In this document: in pieces, positions 17,899 through 26,521 of the stretch
Numbering within the stretch: position 1 is the stretch's first letter
Layout of the letters: each line of letters begins with the position of its first letter
Source of the DNA: Flavobacteriales bacterium
GTDB lineage: Bacteria; Bacteroidota; Bacteroidia; Flavobacteriales_D; Sanyastnellaceae
Length of the DNA: 45,861 nt
Reading direction: 5' to 3'
NCBI GenBank assembly: GCA_028823145.1
Contig: JAPKCA010000006.1
Coordinates: 1 to 45,861 of the forward strand
Translations under genes and position numbers: made by a program
The notes under the pieces: generated by a model
Seen by the model: only the letters and a program-made list of their open reading frames with translations
The model's database searches: none
What the model was told of the DNA's origin: nothing

Positions 17899-17907
17899 TG
17901 TGGATAA
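17899..17907 (-). promoter_or_regulatory. DnaA box (TTATCCACA), distal to mraZ operator
   Basis: The minus strand reads TTATCCACA, the exact consensus for the replication initiator DnaA, two bases upstream of the first MraZ box. Its position suggests DnaA could affect dcw transcription. Confidence 0.6.
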
Positions 17908-18126
17908 GTCGCTTGGTTGAATTCTAGATAAAATCAGCACTGGCGGGGGGTAGGGAATTTTGTGTGCTGGAACTGTTTTTCCGCTATTCACACGTTATCC
18001 ACAGAATTTGTGAACAGGCGACCGTGGAACGCATCGAATTTGGCCGATTGAAACGGTGATTGGTTGCCGTTCCTTTGCAAAAGGCTTTCCTCACGTTGGA
18101 AGAGTCTCAGACCCAATACATGTCCC
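17908..18126. other. Divergent intergenic region between mraZ and the hydrolase gene
   Basis: About 300 bases (17829-18126) separate the two divergent genes, the longest gene-free stretch in the window. Its left part holds the promoter, MraZ operator and first DnaA box. The remainder holds a second perfect DnaA box (17995-18003), a near match CTATTCACA (17984-17992), a G-run (GGCGGGGGG near 17943) and a TTGTGAACA stretch near 18008. No small gene, tRNA or clear hairpin is visible. A rightward promoter for the hydrolase is not obvious; TTCCTTTG near 18070 is one base off the -7 consensus. Confidence 0.6.
17995..18003 (+). promoter_or_regulatory. DnaA box (TTATCCACA), second copy
   Basis: A second perfect TTATCCACA, on the plus strand, 87 bases from the first and in the opposite orientation. 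A near match (CTATTCACA) lies 2 bases before it. Two exact 9-mers within about 100 bases of intergenic DNA are unlikely by chance. Confidence 0.6.
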
Positions 18127-18909
18127 ATGGATACACCATCAATTATTGAAAAGGGAGCGTATAAGTACGTGGAAGCAGGTCAAGGAGAACCCCTGCTAGT
18201 TCTTCATGGACTGTTCGGTGCACTGAGCAATTTCACAGATGTTCTCAATCACTTTTCGAGTCGATTTCGGGTCATCATTCCGCTGCTTCCGATCTATGAG
18301 TTGCCCATGCTAAGCACAAGTGCCAAGAGTTTAGCAAAGCACATTGAAGGCTTTGTGGATGAGCTCGAGTTGGGGAAAGTTCATCTATTGGGAAATAGCC
18401 TAGGAGGTCATGTCGGATTGATCTTTACCCGTGACAACTTGGAGCTCGTGGCTTCATTGACTCTGACAGCGAGCAGCGGGTTGTATGAAAATGCTTTTGG
18501 CAACAGCTTCCCAAGGCGTGAGGATAAATCGTTTATTCGGGAAAAAGTCGCGGTCACTTTTTTTGATCCCAAACACGCCACAGATGATTTGGTAGATGAA
18601 TGCTTTGAGGCGGTCAATAGCCGAGAAAAAGTGTTGCGTATTTTGGCTATTGCCAAAAGCGCCATTCGCCATAACATGTCCAAAGATTTACCTCAAATGA
18701 ACATTCCGGTGTGCTTGATCTGGGGCCGAAATGACATCATTACACCCCCTGAAGTTGCTGAGGATTTTCAAAGTGGATTTCCGGATAGTGATTTGTTTTG
18801 GATTGAAGAATGTGGTCACGCTCCCATGATGGAACACCCAAAGACTTTCAATCGCATTTTGAGCGATTGGTATCAGGCACGAAAAATCGGTCACCCACAA
18901 GGAAATTAG
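18127..18909 (+). CDS. Alpha/beta hydrolase
   Basis: 260 residues from the ATG at 18127; the frame continues upstream to 18064 but those residues are outside the fold. The alpha/beta-hydrolase layout is complete: oxyanion-hole strand LLVLHGLFG near residue 24-32, nucleophile elbow GNSLGGH near 95-101 (Ser is the nucleophile), acid in WGRNDIITPPEVA and catalytic His in ECGHAPMMEHP near the C-terminus. No signal peptide, so probably cytoplasmic. The substrate is unknown; the family includes esterases, haloperoxidase-like and MenH-like enzymes. Its stop codon directly abuts the engB ATG (TAGATG), so the two are co-transcribed. Confidence 0.9.
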   Translation: MDTPSIIEKGAYKYVEAGQGEPLLVLHGLFGALSNFTDVLNHFSSRFRVIIPLLPIYELPMLSTSAKSLAKHIEGFVDELELGKVHLLGNSLGGHVGLIFTRDNLELVASLTLTASSGLYENAFGNSFPRREDKSFIREKVAVTFFDPKHATDDLVDECFEAVNSREKVLRILAIAKSAIRHNMSKDLPQMNIPVCLIWGRNDIITPPEVAEDFQSGFPDSDLFWIEECGHAPMMEHPKTFNRILSDWYQARKIGHPQGN

Positions 18910-19542
18910 ATGGAGATCCGCAACGCAGAGTTTTTGAAATCTAGCGCACATCCAAAAGAGTGTCCTCCGCCCGACTTCCCAGAATATGCCTTCATTGGTC
19001 GATCCAACGTAGGGAAATCCTCGCTGATTAATATGCTGGCCAATCGAAATAAATTGGCAAAAATATCTGGAACTCCAGGCAAGACACAGCTCATTAATCA
19101 CTTTGTTATCAATGGTGTAGAGCTTCCTGCAATTTCAGAAGATGCTTGGTATTTGGTGGATTTGCCTGGATTTGGATATGCCAAAGTGAGCAAGTCTAGT
19201 CGGGTCAAGTGGCAACGAACAAGTGAGCAATACTTGACGGGAAGAGCCAATTTAGCGTGCGTGATGATGTTGTTGGATAGCCGTCATCCGCCTCAAAAGG
19301 TTGATTTGGAATTCATGGCTTGGATGGGGGAAAATGGCTTGCCCTTTGTGATGGTATTCACCAAAGTGGATAAACTCAATCAAAGCGAGCGTGCAGAATT
19401 TTTACCTCGTTATGAAACTGAAATGCTAAAGCGATGGCATCGCGTGCCTCCGGTTTACGTCACCAGTGCTGAAAAAGGAGACGGGCGGGATGAGTTGCTG
19501 CGATTCATCGAGCAAACCAACGAGCTCTACACAGCGGTCTGA
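18910..19542 (+). CDS. engB: Ribosome biogenesis GTPase EngB/YihA
   Basis: A small circularly simple GTPase needed for late 50S subunit assembly. 210 residues. G1 is GRSNVGKSS near 30-38, G3 DLPGFGYAKVS, G4 TKVDKLN and G5 near VTSAEKGDG. The N-terminal KSSAHPKECPPPDFPEYAFI leading directly into the P-loop is typical of EngB and unlike Era or Der. It abuts the upstream hydrolase and converges on gldC with only six bases between the stop codons. Confidence 0.97.
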   Translation: MEIRNAEFLKSSAHPKECPPPDFPEYAFIGRSNVGKSSLINMLANRNKLAKISGTPGKTQLINHFVINGVELPAISEDAWYLVDLPGFGYAKVSKSSRVKWQRTSEQYLTGRANLACVMMLLDSRHPPQKVDLEFMAWMGENGLPFVMVFTKVDKLNQSERAEFLPRYETEMLKRWHRVPPVYVTSAEKGDGRDELLRFIEQTNELYTAV

Positions 19543-19548
19543 GTTGGT

Positions 19549-19881
19549 TTAGTCGTCCTTCAGAACTCCCAATCGGTGGGCCAATTCTTCCGTGAATCCT
19601 CGAATGGCTTGAGCATGGGGTTTGTCGCTCGTGGCTTTTTCAAACGTGTCGGCAAGGGTCATCATGGTTTGGCAGACAAAATGCTGCATTTCTTCCACGC
19701 TCATTTCCTTGGTCCACAAGTCCATTCGCATGGCGGCTCCGTCTTTGTCATCCCACATGGACAGCGCCATGGCTTTGGCCTCTCGGTTGTCGACGTTGCC
19801 GTCTTCTGCGGTCCAAACGATGCGCGAAGGAACTTTGTTTTCGTCTGTAGTGACGACAATATTGATGTTGGATTCAGCCAT
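19549..19881 (-). CDS. gldC: Gliding motility protein GldC
   Basis: A 110-residue soluble protein starting MAESNINIVVTTDENKVPSR. The pattern ITVTLDENKVPE-like start, then IVWTAEDG and LSMWDDKDGAAMRMDLWTKEMSVEEM, is that of GldC, a small Bacteroidota protein required for or supporting gliding in Flavobacterium johnsoniae; its biochemical role is unknown. No signal peptide is visible, so it is probably cytoplasmic. It lies 33 bases downstream of gldB on the same strand, as in flavobacteria, which supports the call. Confidence 0.9.
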   Translation of the reverse strand: MAESNINIVVTTDENKVPSRIVWTAEDGNVDNREAKAMALSMWDDKDGAAMRMDLWTKEMSVEEMQHFVCQTMMTLADTFEKATSDKPHAQAIRGFTEELAHRLGVLKDD

Positions 19882-19914
19882 AGTCTTAAAGAAATCTGGA
19901 ACAAAGGTCGCGCA

Positions 19915-20979
19915 TCAACGCTCAGGTCTGTATGACTTGAGAACAGGTACCGGATCAGTGAGGGCAATGAGCTCGGATAACGGCATTTCAGGATGATCAC
20001 TCATAAAATCATGGACCATCTGCCAACCAATCCACGCGCCAAGCCGATCGGGGCTTTCCTGAGGAATGGATGCGGCTCGGGTAAAAGGTCCTTCGTTGAA
20101 CCAACGTCCAAACTCCATGCGGTTTGTTTCGAACAATTCACTCTGTGGTTGCAATTCGAGCCAGACTTGCCGTTCATTGTCGGTGGCCCATTGCCAAGAT
20201 TCGGCACTCCAATCCATGAGTAAATGCGGTTCCGTGTCGGGCATCAATTGCTCCAAAATAAACAGAGTTTTCCCCCAAAAGAGCAATTCATCCGCACAGG
20301 TTTCTGGCGCGTACCACGGATTGCTGAAATGAACCAAAATCCAGCCCCGCATGGCGGAAGCCGAGATGTATTCAGGGCTCATCCGTTCCCTTTGGTACTG
20401 TGGAAATTGATGTGGAGGCAGAGATTGAATGATGGGGTGATCAGCTCCCAAGAACCATTCTAAACCAATGGCGAGGTGTTCGTTGGTTGGGTATACAGCA
20501 TGATTGAATCCGCTATTCATCCAGATGAGTTGGGGAATGGTCTTCTCTGGAAAATGGGAATGAAACCGTTTGAATGCATCTAGGATTTTGCGCTCGTGAT
20601 AGGCTTTGCATTCTGCAGAGCCACTGATGGAGTCCATGGCAGTGAAAATGGGAAGCACTTCAGAATGTGTTGCAAAAACCCGGATTTGAGCGAGGGAGCT
20701 CGGCGCTTCAGCTGGCCCAACCCTCAAGATGTCCTCGGTATAATGGGCGCCAAACGCCCCGGTCTCTTTCAAAAACAATTCAACAGCAGCGATGCTGTCG
20801 GTCGGTAAGTCTTTGACCAGCTCAACTAGGTCCAACGGTTCCCAGGTTTGTTTCAAACGAATCTCGCTAGGGGAAACGGCCCATGGATTTGAATCGCATC
20901 CAAGGATTCCCATCAACAGGAGGGTGCCGATCACATTCGGAACGAGCCTTCTTGAACATACAATGGTGAGAATTGGCAT
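19915..20979 (-). CDS. gldB: Gliding motility lipoprotein GldB
   Basis: 354 residues from the ATG at 20979; an upstream frame to 21030 overlaps the neighbouring promoter and places extra polar residues before the signal. The N-terminus is basic then hydrophobic (RRLVPNVIGTLLLMGILGC), a lipoprotein signal with the acylated Cys at residue 28, followed by Asp-Ser. The mature protein is alpha-rich with LIWMNSGFNHAVYPTNEHLAIGLEWFLG typical of GldB. GldB is needed for gliding in F. johnsoniae and its mechanism is unknown. It is followed by gldC and is divergent from an outer-membrane beta-barrel gene. Confidence 0.88.
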   Translation of the reverse strand: MPILTIVCSRRLVPNVIGTLLLMGILGCDSNPWAVSPSEIRLKQTWEPLDLVELVKDLPTDSIAAVELFLKETGAFGAHYTEDILRVGPAEAPSSLAQIRVFATHSEVLPIFTAMDSISGSAECKAYHERKILDAFKRFHSHFPEKTIPQLIWMNSGFNHAVYPTNEHLAIGLEWFLGADHPIIQSLPPHQFPQYQRERMSPEYISASAMRGWILVHFSNPWYAPETCADELLFWGKTLFILEQLMPDTEPHLLMDWSAESWQWATDNERQVWLELQPQSELFETNRMEFGRWFNEGPFTRAASIPQESPDRLGAWIGWQMVHDFMSDHPEMPLSELIALTDPVPVLKSYRPER

Positions 20980-20992
20980 GGTGCTTGTCAGG

Positions 20993-21019
20993 TTGTCTTC
21001 TGTGAACGCATTAGATTTG
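20993..21019 (+). promoter_or_regulatory. Promoter for the beta-barrel protein and nadE
   Basis: TTG at 20993-20995, 16 bases, then TAGATTTG at 21012-21019, an exact -7 element (TAnnTTTG). The ATG follows 13 bases later at 21033. Spacing is slightly shorter than the common flavobacterial value. Confidence 0.5.
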
Positions 21020-21032
21020 AACAAATACAAAG

Positions 21033-21824
21033 ATGAAACAGTCGAAGCGCATTTTTAGCAATTCCAAGCTCCATTTTTGGTTGGCATGTTTGGGGTTGGT
21101 GCTGGTTCAGGAGATTGGCGCCCAGGGCCAAGGATATCAATTGGGTTTGACCCTTTCTCCCAATGCGGGATTTTCCATTCCAAGGGATTTTTCTCATGAA
21201 TCGGTGAATTCCCAGTTGCATTTTGGCTACGGATTCATATTCGACGCGATGTTCACAGAGACGTACGCAATTGGAACAGGAGTCAATGTTTTTTACACTG
21301 GGGGTGATTTGACATTTTTGGAATCGAAGGATATAGATCATGTGCAGCGGGTCGAAATGACGCAGCGATTGCAATATGTTGAAATTCCATTGACCTTTAA
21401 AATGCGTACGAAGGAGATTGGATACACCACCTATTATGGTCAATTTGGAGTCGGTTTGGGATTGAATGTCCGCGCAGAAGCGACAACATCGGAGCAAGTG
21501 GTTGCGATGCGAGATTCGGCAGATGTCTGGCTCGAAGTTGCAGGCGAAAAGATTGAGCGAAACCGTTCTTTATCGAATGAAACTCGGTTTTTTCGTCCCG
21601 CGTTGATTGTGGGGCTGGGAATGGAGCGCAGATTCACAGGCACTACAGCGTTGGCGATTGGCATTCGTTACAACATGGGCATCATGAGTCAATACCAAGA
21701 CTTTGAAGTCATCCAATCCAATGGAGATGGGGGTGTTCTTTATGAGGTAGATCTGGATCCTCATTTCTTGGACATGGCTGGAAAATCCGGTCAGATTGAA
21801 TTTTCAATTGGTGTGATGTTTTAA
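21033..21824 (+). CDS. Outer-membrane beta-barrel protein, PorT-like family
   Basis: 263 residues. A signal peptide occupies about 1-30 (hydrophobic FWLACLGLVLVQEIGAQ). The mature part shows alternating hydrophobic and polar strands rich in Gly and aromatic residues (YQLGLTLSPNAGFSIP, FGYGFIFDAMFTETYAIGTG, YYGQFGVGLGLNV, FSIGVMF at the end), typical of small PorT-like porin-fold proteins of Bacteroidota. PorT/SprT itself is a type IX secretion component; whether this is the true PorT or a paralogue cannot be told from sequence alone. It is divergent from gldB and its stop overlaps the nadE start (TAATG), so the two are co-transcribed. Confidence 0.8.
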   Translation: MKQSKRIFSNSKLHFWLACLGLVLVQEIGAQGQGYQLGLTLSPNAGFSIPRDFSHESVNSQLHFGYGFIFDAMFTETYAIGTGVNVFYTGGDLTFLESKDIDHVQRVEMTQRLQYVEIPLTFKMRTKEIGYTTYYGQFGVGLGLNVRAEATTSEQVVAMRDSADVWLEVAGEKIERNRSLSNETRFFRPALIVGLGMERRFTGTTALAIGIRYNMGIMSQYQDFEVIQSNGDGGVLYEVDLDPHFLDMAGKSGQIEFSIGVMF

Positions 21825-22636
21825 TGGGTATGGAAGCCATGAAATTCAATCCAGATTCTGTTGTAAAACACATTGTACAGTGGTTGCAATCCTATGCACA
21901 GGAATCCCGTCAAAAAGGATGGGTCATTGGGGTGAGCGGTGGCATTGATTCGGCTGTGACATCTGCCCTTTGCGGGTTGACCGGTCTTCCCACAACGGTG
22001 GTTGAGTTGCCCATTCACCAACATCCGGATGAAGTCAATCGAGCCGTTGAGCACATGGATGCATTGTGTCATCGATTTCCGCTCGTTGAGCAACGTCGAG
22101 TGGATTTGACTTCGGTTTATGACGCATTTGCAGACTCCATCCCAAAAGACCATGATGCTTCAGAGGGATTGGCTTTCATCAATGCCCGCGCTCGACTGCG
22201 CATGACGACGTTGTACACCATTGCTGCGCAACGGCAATCGTTGGTCGTTGGAACGGGCAACAGGGTGGAAGATTTTGGCGTTGGGTTTTATACGAAATAT
22301 GGGGATGGGGGAGTGGACTTAAGCCCCATCGCGGACTTGATGAAAACCGAAGTTTTTGCATTGGGAGCTTTTCTCGATGTTCCAAAAAGCATCCAATCAG
22401 CGGCGCCAACGGATGGGTTGTGGGGGGATGATCGAACGGATGAAATGCAAATAGGAGCCACGTATCCTGAGCTCGAATGGGCGATGGAACATGTCGGGAA
22501 AGCCAAGAATGGGTGGTCTCCACGCCAAGTGGAGGTCATGGAAATATACCAGAGACTGCACTTAGCGAATCAACATAAAATGCGCCCAATTCCAGTTTGT
22601 CACATACCGGATGCCGTGCGTTTGGCGTCGTTTTGA
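21824..22636 (+). CDS. nadE: NH3-dependent NAD+ synthetase
   Basis: Catalyses the last step of NAD synthesis: ATP-dependent amidation of nicotinate adenine dinucleotide. 270 residues, matching the short ammonia-using form with no N-terminal nitrilase domain. The PP-loop SGGIDS is at 38-43, followed by VVGTGNRVEDFGVGFYTKYGDGGVDLSPIADLMKT with the conserved substrate loop. Other in-frame Mets at codons 3 and 6 are possible starts. It is translationally coupled to the beta-barrel gene and converges on the next gene with one base between stop codons. Confidence 0.96.
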   Translation: MGMEAMKFNPDSVVKHIVQWLQSYAQESRQKGWVIGVSGGIDSAVTSALCGLTGLPTTVVELPIHQHPDEVNRAVEHMDALCHRFPLVEQRRVDLTSVYDAFADSIPKDHDASEGLAFINARARLRMTTLYTIAAQRQSLVVGTGNRVEDFGVGFYTKYGDGGVDLSPIADLMKTEVFALGAFLDVPKSIQSAAPTDGLWGDDRTDEMQIGATYPELEWAMEHVGKAKNGWSPRQVEVMEIYQRLHLANQHKMRPIPVCHIPDAVRLASF

Positions 22637-22637
22637 A

Positions 22638-25577
22638 TCAATCTTCTTCTTCTTTGATGATGAGGGGTGCAGAGGAGATGATTTGCTCATTGTAGTCCTG
22701 TAGTTCAACCGTGTATGCTCCTGGCGTTGGATAATCCGACAATCCCTCGAGGGGTTGTTGCTGAAGCGAGATGTCGATTGACTGCCATCCTTTGTGAATG
22801 GAAATGCTGTCTGTGCTCCAGATCTGTTGTGTGCTATCTATCCGAATGACCCACTGAGCATCCAGTTTCTTGGGGCTATATAGCGCAACGGATGTTGTCA
22901 GATCCCGTGGGTCACTCCAAGCCCATCCTTTTTCCCCCCAGTTGTCTTCCCAGATGATGTCTTCAAGACCTGTCAATGCAACCGAGTCCTTCCGGGCTTC
23001 ATCCCATGACAAGTCGGAGGGCCAATTTTGCCACATCGCATCGAGTTCCAGGACCCAGATGCTCCGTCCATGGGTGGCCATGACCAGGTCGTTTTCCCTT
23101 TCTTGAATGACCAAATCATGAACGGGTACATGGGGCATGTCCGGATGAACAGATCCCCACGTATTGCCACCATCGAAAGAGCCAAAAGCACCTCCATCTG
23201 TTCCTGCAAAGAGAACGCCTTTTCGACTCGAGCTTTCCGCTAATGCATTGACGGGTTCGCTGGGAAGACCACCATTCTGATCAGACCTTCCAAGTCGTTC
23301 CCACGTTCGGCCGTCGTTGTTGGTAGTGAAAACCCACGATTCGAAGTGATCGAGCCTATATCCGTTGAGTGCCACATACAACCGGTTGGTTTCATGGGCA
23401 CTCCAAAGCACTTCGCTTACCCACAGGGTTCTTTCTTTGGTGGGGTCTTGAGGAATAGGTGAGGATAAGCTGTTCCAGTGGTATCCGCCATCTCTGCTCA
23501 CTTGGATGATGCCATCGTCCGTTCCGATGGCCAACTGGCCGAATCGCATCGGACTCTCATGCAGTGTGGTGATGGTCCCGAACGGAACGTTTCCAGGTTT
23601 CCCTCCGCGGGTCAGATCTTCGCTGAGGGTTTCCCACGATCTGCCTTGGTCGAATGACCGATGAAAGCGATTGGAGGCCATAAATAGGATGTCAGGCTGG
23701 TGCCGGCTGAGCCAAATGGGGGTTTGCCAATTCCAGCGTAGCGGTTTTTCGCCAAGTGCGTGATGTGGATGAATGCTGGTGTAATCGTCAGCTTCACGAT
23801 CGATGCGGTTGTACCACCCGAATTGAGATCCTGTAATCACGACCGTTGGATTGCGGGGGTCTACTTCAACTTGCATGCCATCCCCTCCTCCAATCGACTC
23901 CCAAGGGTAGCGGCCATTTTGATGCCATCCCGGGGAGAACCTATAATTTGATGGGCCGACCCAGGTTCCATTGTCTTGCAATCCACCATAAATCTGGTAC
24001 GGTTCTGCATCATCGACTTCTACCGTGTAAAATTGCCCAACCGCGGGGCTGTTGCATTTGATCCAATGTTCCCCGCTGTCCCATGAAATGTTGACGCCTC
24101 CGTCATTGCCGTTGATGAGATGCCCAGGCCGCATAGGATCTGCCCATAAAAAATGATGGTCCACATGCACATTCGAAGCTCCGATGGATGACCACGTCGC
24201 ACCGCCATCTTTGGATTGAATCAGAGGGACCCCCGCAATCCAGAGGTGCGTGGGGTCGGAAGGGTCAACCTCAATAAGGCCGAAATAGTACCCGTATGTG
24301 TAACAAACATCTTCGAGGGGTTCAGTGTGCGTTCTGCTCCAGGAGACTGCAGCCGCATCCCCATTGAAGTCCAAGCGGTAGACTTCTGCTCCCGCGATTT
24401 CGGCGTCAAATAGTGCTCGGTTCCCATCGGTTAAGTAGTCGTGTAAAGCACTTGGGACAATCGTTCCATTGGCAACACGTGCCAATACATCGGTCGCGTT
24501 ATGCTCCTCTGGAAAATTATTCTCTTCGAGGAATGTTTGAAGTGCCGTGGAGTCCAATTGTGCAAATTCTTGGGCGTCCATATCGATAAAATCAATGGGG
24601 AGGTATTCATCACTGGAATCATCGTCGTTCGTTCGAGGCGATTGATTGTCCACCAATGCAAACAATTGTTGCGCTTCAGCATGCCAAGCCAAGCCAATCC
24701 GTCCAGTGTTCACGTCATTAGGAAACCCCATAAGTGAACTCAATTCAGTCCAGGTGGATCCTCCATCGCGGGATTCCCAAATACCTGATCCGTTCCCGCT
24801 CTCTGTAAAATCCCATGCTCTTCGTGTTCGATCCCACATTGCGGCAAATAGATGATTGGGATTGGATTCGTCTAGGATCAGGTCAACTGCTCCCGCGTTA
24901 CCCATGATTCCTGGAGATTTCAATACGAGATCCCATGATTCCCCACCGTCTTGGGTGCGGTACACTCCGCCTGAATGATTGTCAGAATAGAGCGGCCCCA
25001 ATGCTGCGACCCATGCCACCTCTGGCTGGCCTGGATGGAGAACGACTTGACCGATGTGCTGGGTGTCTTCAAGTCCTCTGTGCTCCCAAGTGAGTCCGTC
25101 ATCGTCACTGGTGTAGATGCCCGTGCCAGCGTATGAACTTCGAGATGAATTGACCTCACCCGTTCCTGCCCAAATACGGCGGGTGTTTGGGTGAACAGCA
25201 ATTGCGCCAAGCGTGATGCTCAAGGCATCATCAAACAACGGTTCGAAGCTCGTTCCGTGGTTGGTCGTGTGCCAGAGTCCGCCAGAGGCATAGGCCACAT
25301 AGAAATCGCTTCCATCTCCGGGCATCACAGCGATGTCTGCAACACGGCCGCTCATGATGGTTGGCCCGACACAGCGCAATGGCAGTCCGGAGGTCCACGA
25401 AGCTACTTCTGCTGCATCGCGTTGGTTTCCGACGATGAGTCGATGCTCGGCAGGTGTGGGACTTAGAAGAGATTTGGAGGCCTTGCGTTGAGCCAAAGCG
25501 GGTTGAATGGAAATCAGCGAGCTCAATGTGAGCCAAATAAGGGTCAGGTAAGATGTCTTCATTGCATGTTGGCTCAT
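22638..25577 (-). CDS. Exported Asp-box (BNR/sortilin-like) beta-propeller protein
   Basis: 979 residues with a signal peptide near the start (MKTSYLTLIWLTLSSLISIQ, ending ALAQ), so probably periplasmic or extracellular. At least nine Asp-box motifs (S-x-D-x-G-x-T-W type) are spread along the chain: YTSDDDGLTWEH, YRTQDGGESWDL, WESRDGGSTWTE, QSKDGGATWSS, ISWDSGEHWIK, FDQGRSWETL, VSRDGGYHWNS, TTNNDGRTWER and FDGGNTWGS. This indicates one or two beta-propellers as in sortilin VPS10 and PSII-assembly-like proteins; the family has been annotated as glycosyl hydrolase without proof. There is no type IX sorting domain at the C-terminus. The start is Met1 (ATGA overlap with the previous gene) or Met6. 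Confidence 0.88.
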   Translation of the reverse strand: MSQHAMKTSYLTLIWLTLSSLISIQPALAQRKASKSLLSPTPAEHRLIVGNQRDAAEVASWTSGLPLRCVGPTIMSGRVADIAVMPGDGSDFYVAYASGGLWHTTNHGTSFEPLFDDALSITLGAIAVHPNTRRIWAGTGEVNSSRSSYAGTGIYTSDDDGLTWEHRGLEDTQHIGQVVLHPGQPEVAWVAALGPLYSDNHSGGVYRTQDGGESWDLVLKSPGIMGNAGAVDLILDESNPNHLFAAMWDRTRRAWDFTESGNGSGIWESRDGGSTWTELSSLMGFPNDVNTGRIGLAWHAEAQQLFALVDNQSPRTNDDDSSDEYLPIDFIDMDAQEFAQLDSTALQTFLEENNFPEEHNATDVLARVANGTIVPSALHDYLTDGNRALFDAEIAGAEVYRLDFNGDAAAVSWSRTHTEPLEDVCYTYGYYFGLIEVDPSDPTHLWIAGVPLIQSKDGGATWSSIGASNVHVDHHFLWADPMRPGHLINGNDGGVNISWDSGEHWIKCNSPAVGQFYTVEVDDAEPYQIYGGLQDNGTWVGPSNYRFSPGWHQNGRYPWESIGGGDGMQVEVDPRNPTVVITGSQFGWYNRIDREADDYTSIHPHHALGEKPLRWNWQTPIWLSRHQPDILFMASNRFHRSFDQGRSWETLSEDLTRGGKPGNVPFGTITTLHESPMRFGQLAIGTDDGIIQVSRDGGYHWNSLSSPIPQDPTKERTLWVSEVLWSAHETNRLYVALNGYRLDHFESWVFTTNNDGRTWERLGRSDQNGGLPSEPVNALAESSSRKGVLFAGTDGGAFGSFDGGNTWGSVHPDMPHVPVHDLVIQERENDLVMATHGRSIWVLELDAMWQNWPSDLSWDEARKDSVALTGLEDIIWEDNWGEKGWAWSDPRDLTTSVALYSPKKLDAQWVIRIDSTQQIWSTDSISIHKGWQSIDISLQQQPLEGLSDYPTPGAYTVELQDYNEQIISSAPLIIKEEED

Positions 25578-25918
25578 GGTTGCAGCTTCGGGTTGTTTTG
25601 GTGCCGCTCCGAGTCGCGGGAAGATTTCTTTTCCATATTCTGGGCAAAAGCGTCTGTCAAATCAATGCCTGTTTGGTTGGCCATAGCCAAGAGAACCCAC
25701 AAGACATCGGCCATTTCATCCCCGAGGTCAGCTCCTGAATCAGATGGTTTTTCACTTTGGTCACCGTAGCGTCTTGCCATGATGCGCGCGAGTTCCCCGA
25801 CTTCTTCCGTGAGGAGGGCCATGTTGGTCAGCTCACTGAAGTAGCGAACGCCAATCGTTTTAATCCACTGGTCCACTTGTTCTTGAGTTTCCCGGAGGGT
25901 CGGAGAGGATTCGGTCAT
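25574..25918 (-). CDS. MazG-like nucleotide pyrophosphohydrolase
   Basis: 114 residues, the size of a single-domain MazG/dCTPase-like enzyme, which hydrolyses nucleoside triphosphates to monophosphate and pyrophosphate. The metal-binding pattern is present: [13 protein letters not shown] near 38-50 (ExxxE) and [17 protein letters not shown] near 66-82 (ExxD). The substrate is unknown; house-cleaning of non-canonical nucleotides is the usual proposal. ATGA overlaps with both dtd upstream and the Asp-box gene downstream suggest one operon. Confidence 0.9.
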   Translation of the reverse strand: MTESSPTLRETQEQVDQWIKTIGVRYFSELTNMALLTEEVGELARIMARRYGDQSEKPSDSGADLGDEMADVLWVLLAMANQTGIDLTDAFAQNMEKKSSRDSERHQNNPKLQP

Positions 25919-26367
25919 GATTTGTTTTGTGTGTCAATCCAAATGGTCACGGGGCCGTCATTGACAAGAGCGACTTGCATATCTGCGCCAAATTTCCCGG
26001 AGGCAATGGGCTGTTTGAGCTCGGCTTCCAATTCCCGAATGAAGGCTTCGTATAGCGGAATGGCGTGATCGGGCTTGGCGGCGTGAATGAAGCTCGGGCG
26101 GGTTCCTTTTTTGGTCTTAGCGTGCAGCGTAAATTGACTAACGACCAACGCACGGCCTCCCACCTCGATGATGGAGAGGTTCATTTTTCCGTCGCGGTCA
26201 GAGAAAATCCGCAATGCCGCGATCTTGGCGGCGAGCCAACGGGCATCGTCCATTCCATCTGCATCTTCGATGCCGACAAGGATGACCAATCCCAAATCAA
26301 TGGCACCGACGACTTGGCCATCAATGGTAACACTTCCTGATTGAACTCGTTGGATAACTGCCCTCAT
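25915..26367 (-). CDS. dtd: D-aminoacyl-tRNA deacylase
   Basis: Removes D-amino acids (and glycine) wrongly charged to tRNA. I start at the ATG at 26367 (150 residues, [17 protein letters not shown]), the canonical DTD start; the frame extends upstream to 26463 but with unrelated residues. Active-site signatures VVSQFTLHA and [13 protein letters not shown] are intact, as is [15 protein letters not shown]. Divergent from purL, and overlapped at its end by the MazG-like gene. Confidence 0.96.
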   Translation of the reverse strand: MRAVIQRVQSGSVTIDGQVVGAIDLGLVILVGIEDADGMDDARWLAAKIAALRIFSDRDGKMNLSIIEVGGRALVVSQFTLHAKTKKGTRPSFIHAAKPDHAIPLYEAFIRELEAELKQPIASGKFGADMQVALVNDGPVTIWIDTQNKS

Positions 26368-26502
26368 AGGGCCCCAAATTACAACACAGGAAATGCATAA
26401 GAAATTGATGAAACCACCACCGCTCCCGCCGTCGTTCACAAACCTTCCTATTTTGGTGAACAATTGATGAAGATGGAACAGGGAAACCCCCTTGAGTGGA
26501 CG

Positions 26503-26510
26503 TATTTTTG
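26503..26510 (+). promoter_or_regulatory. Candidate purL -7 element (TATTTTTG)
   Basis: TATTTTTG matches the TAnnTTTG consensus exactly and ends 11 bases before the purL ATG at 26522. There is no TTG at the expected -33 distance. If used, the leader would be extremely short, or translation would begin at Met4 (26531). Confidence 0.35.
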
Positions 26511-26521
26511 AGCGCTAAAAC

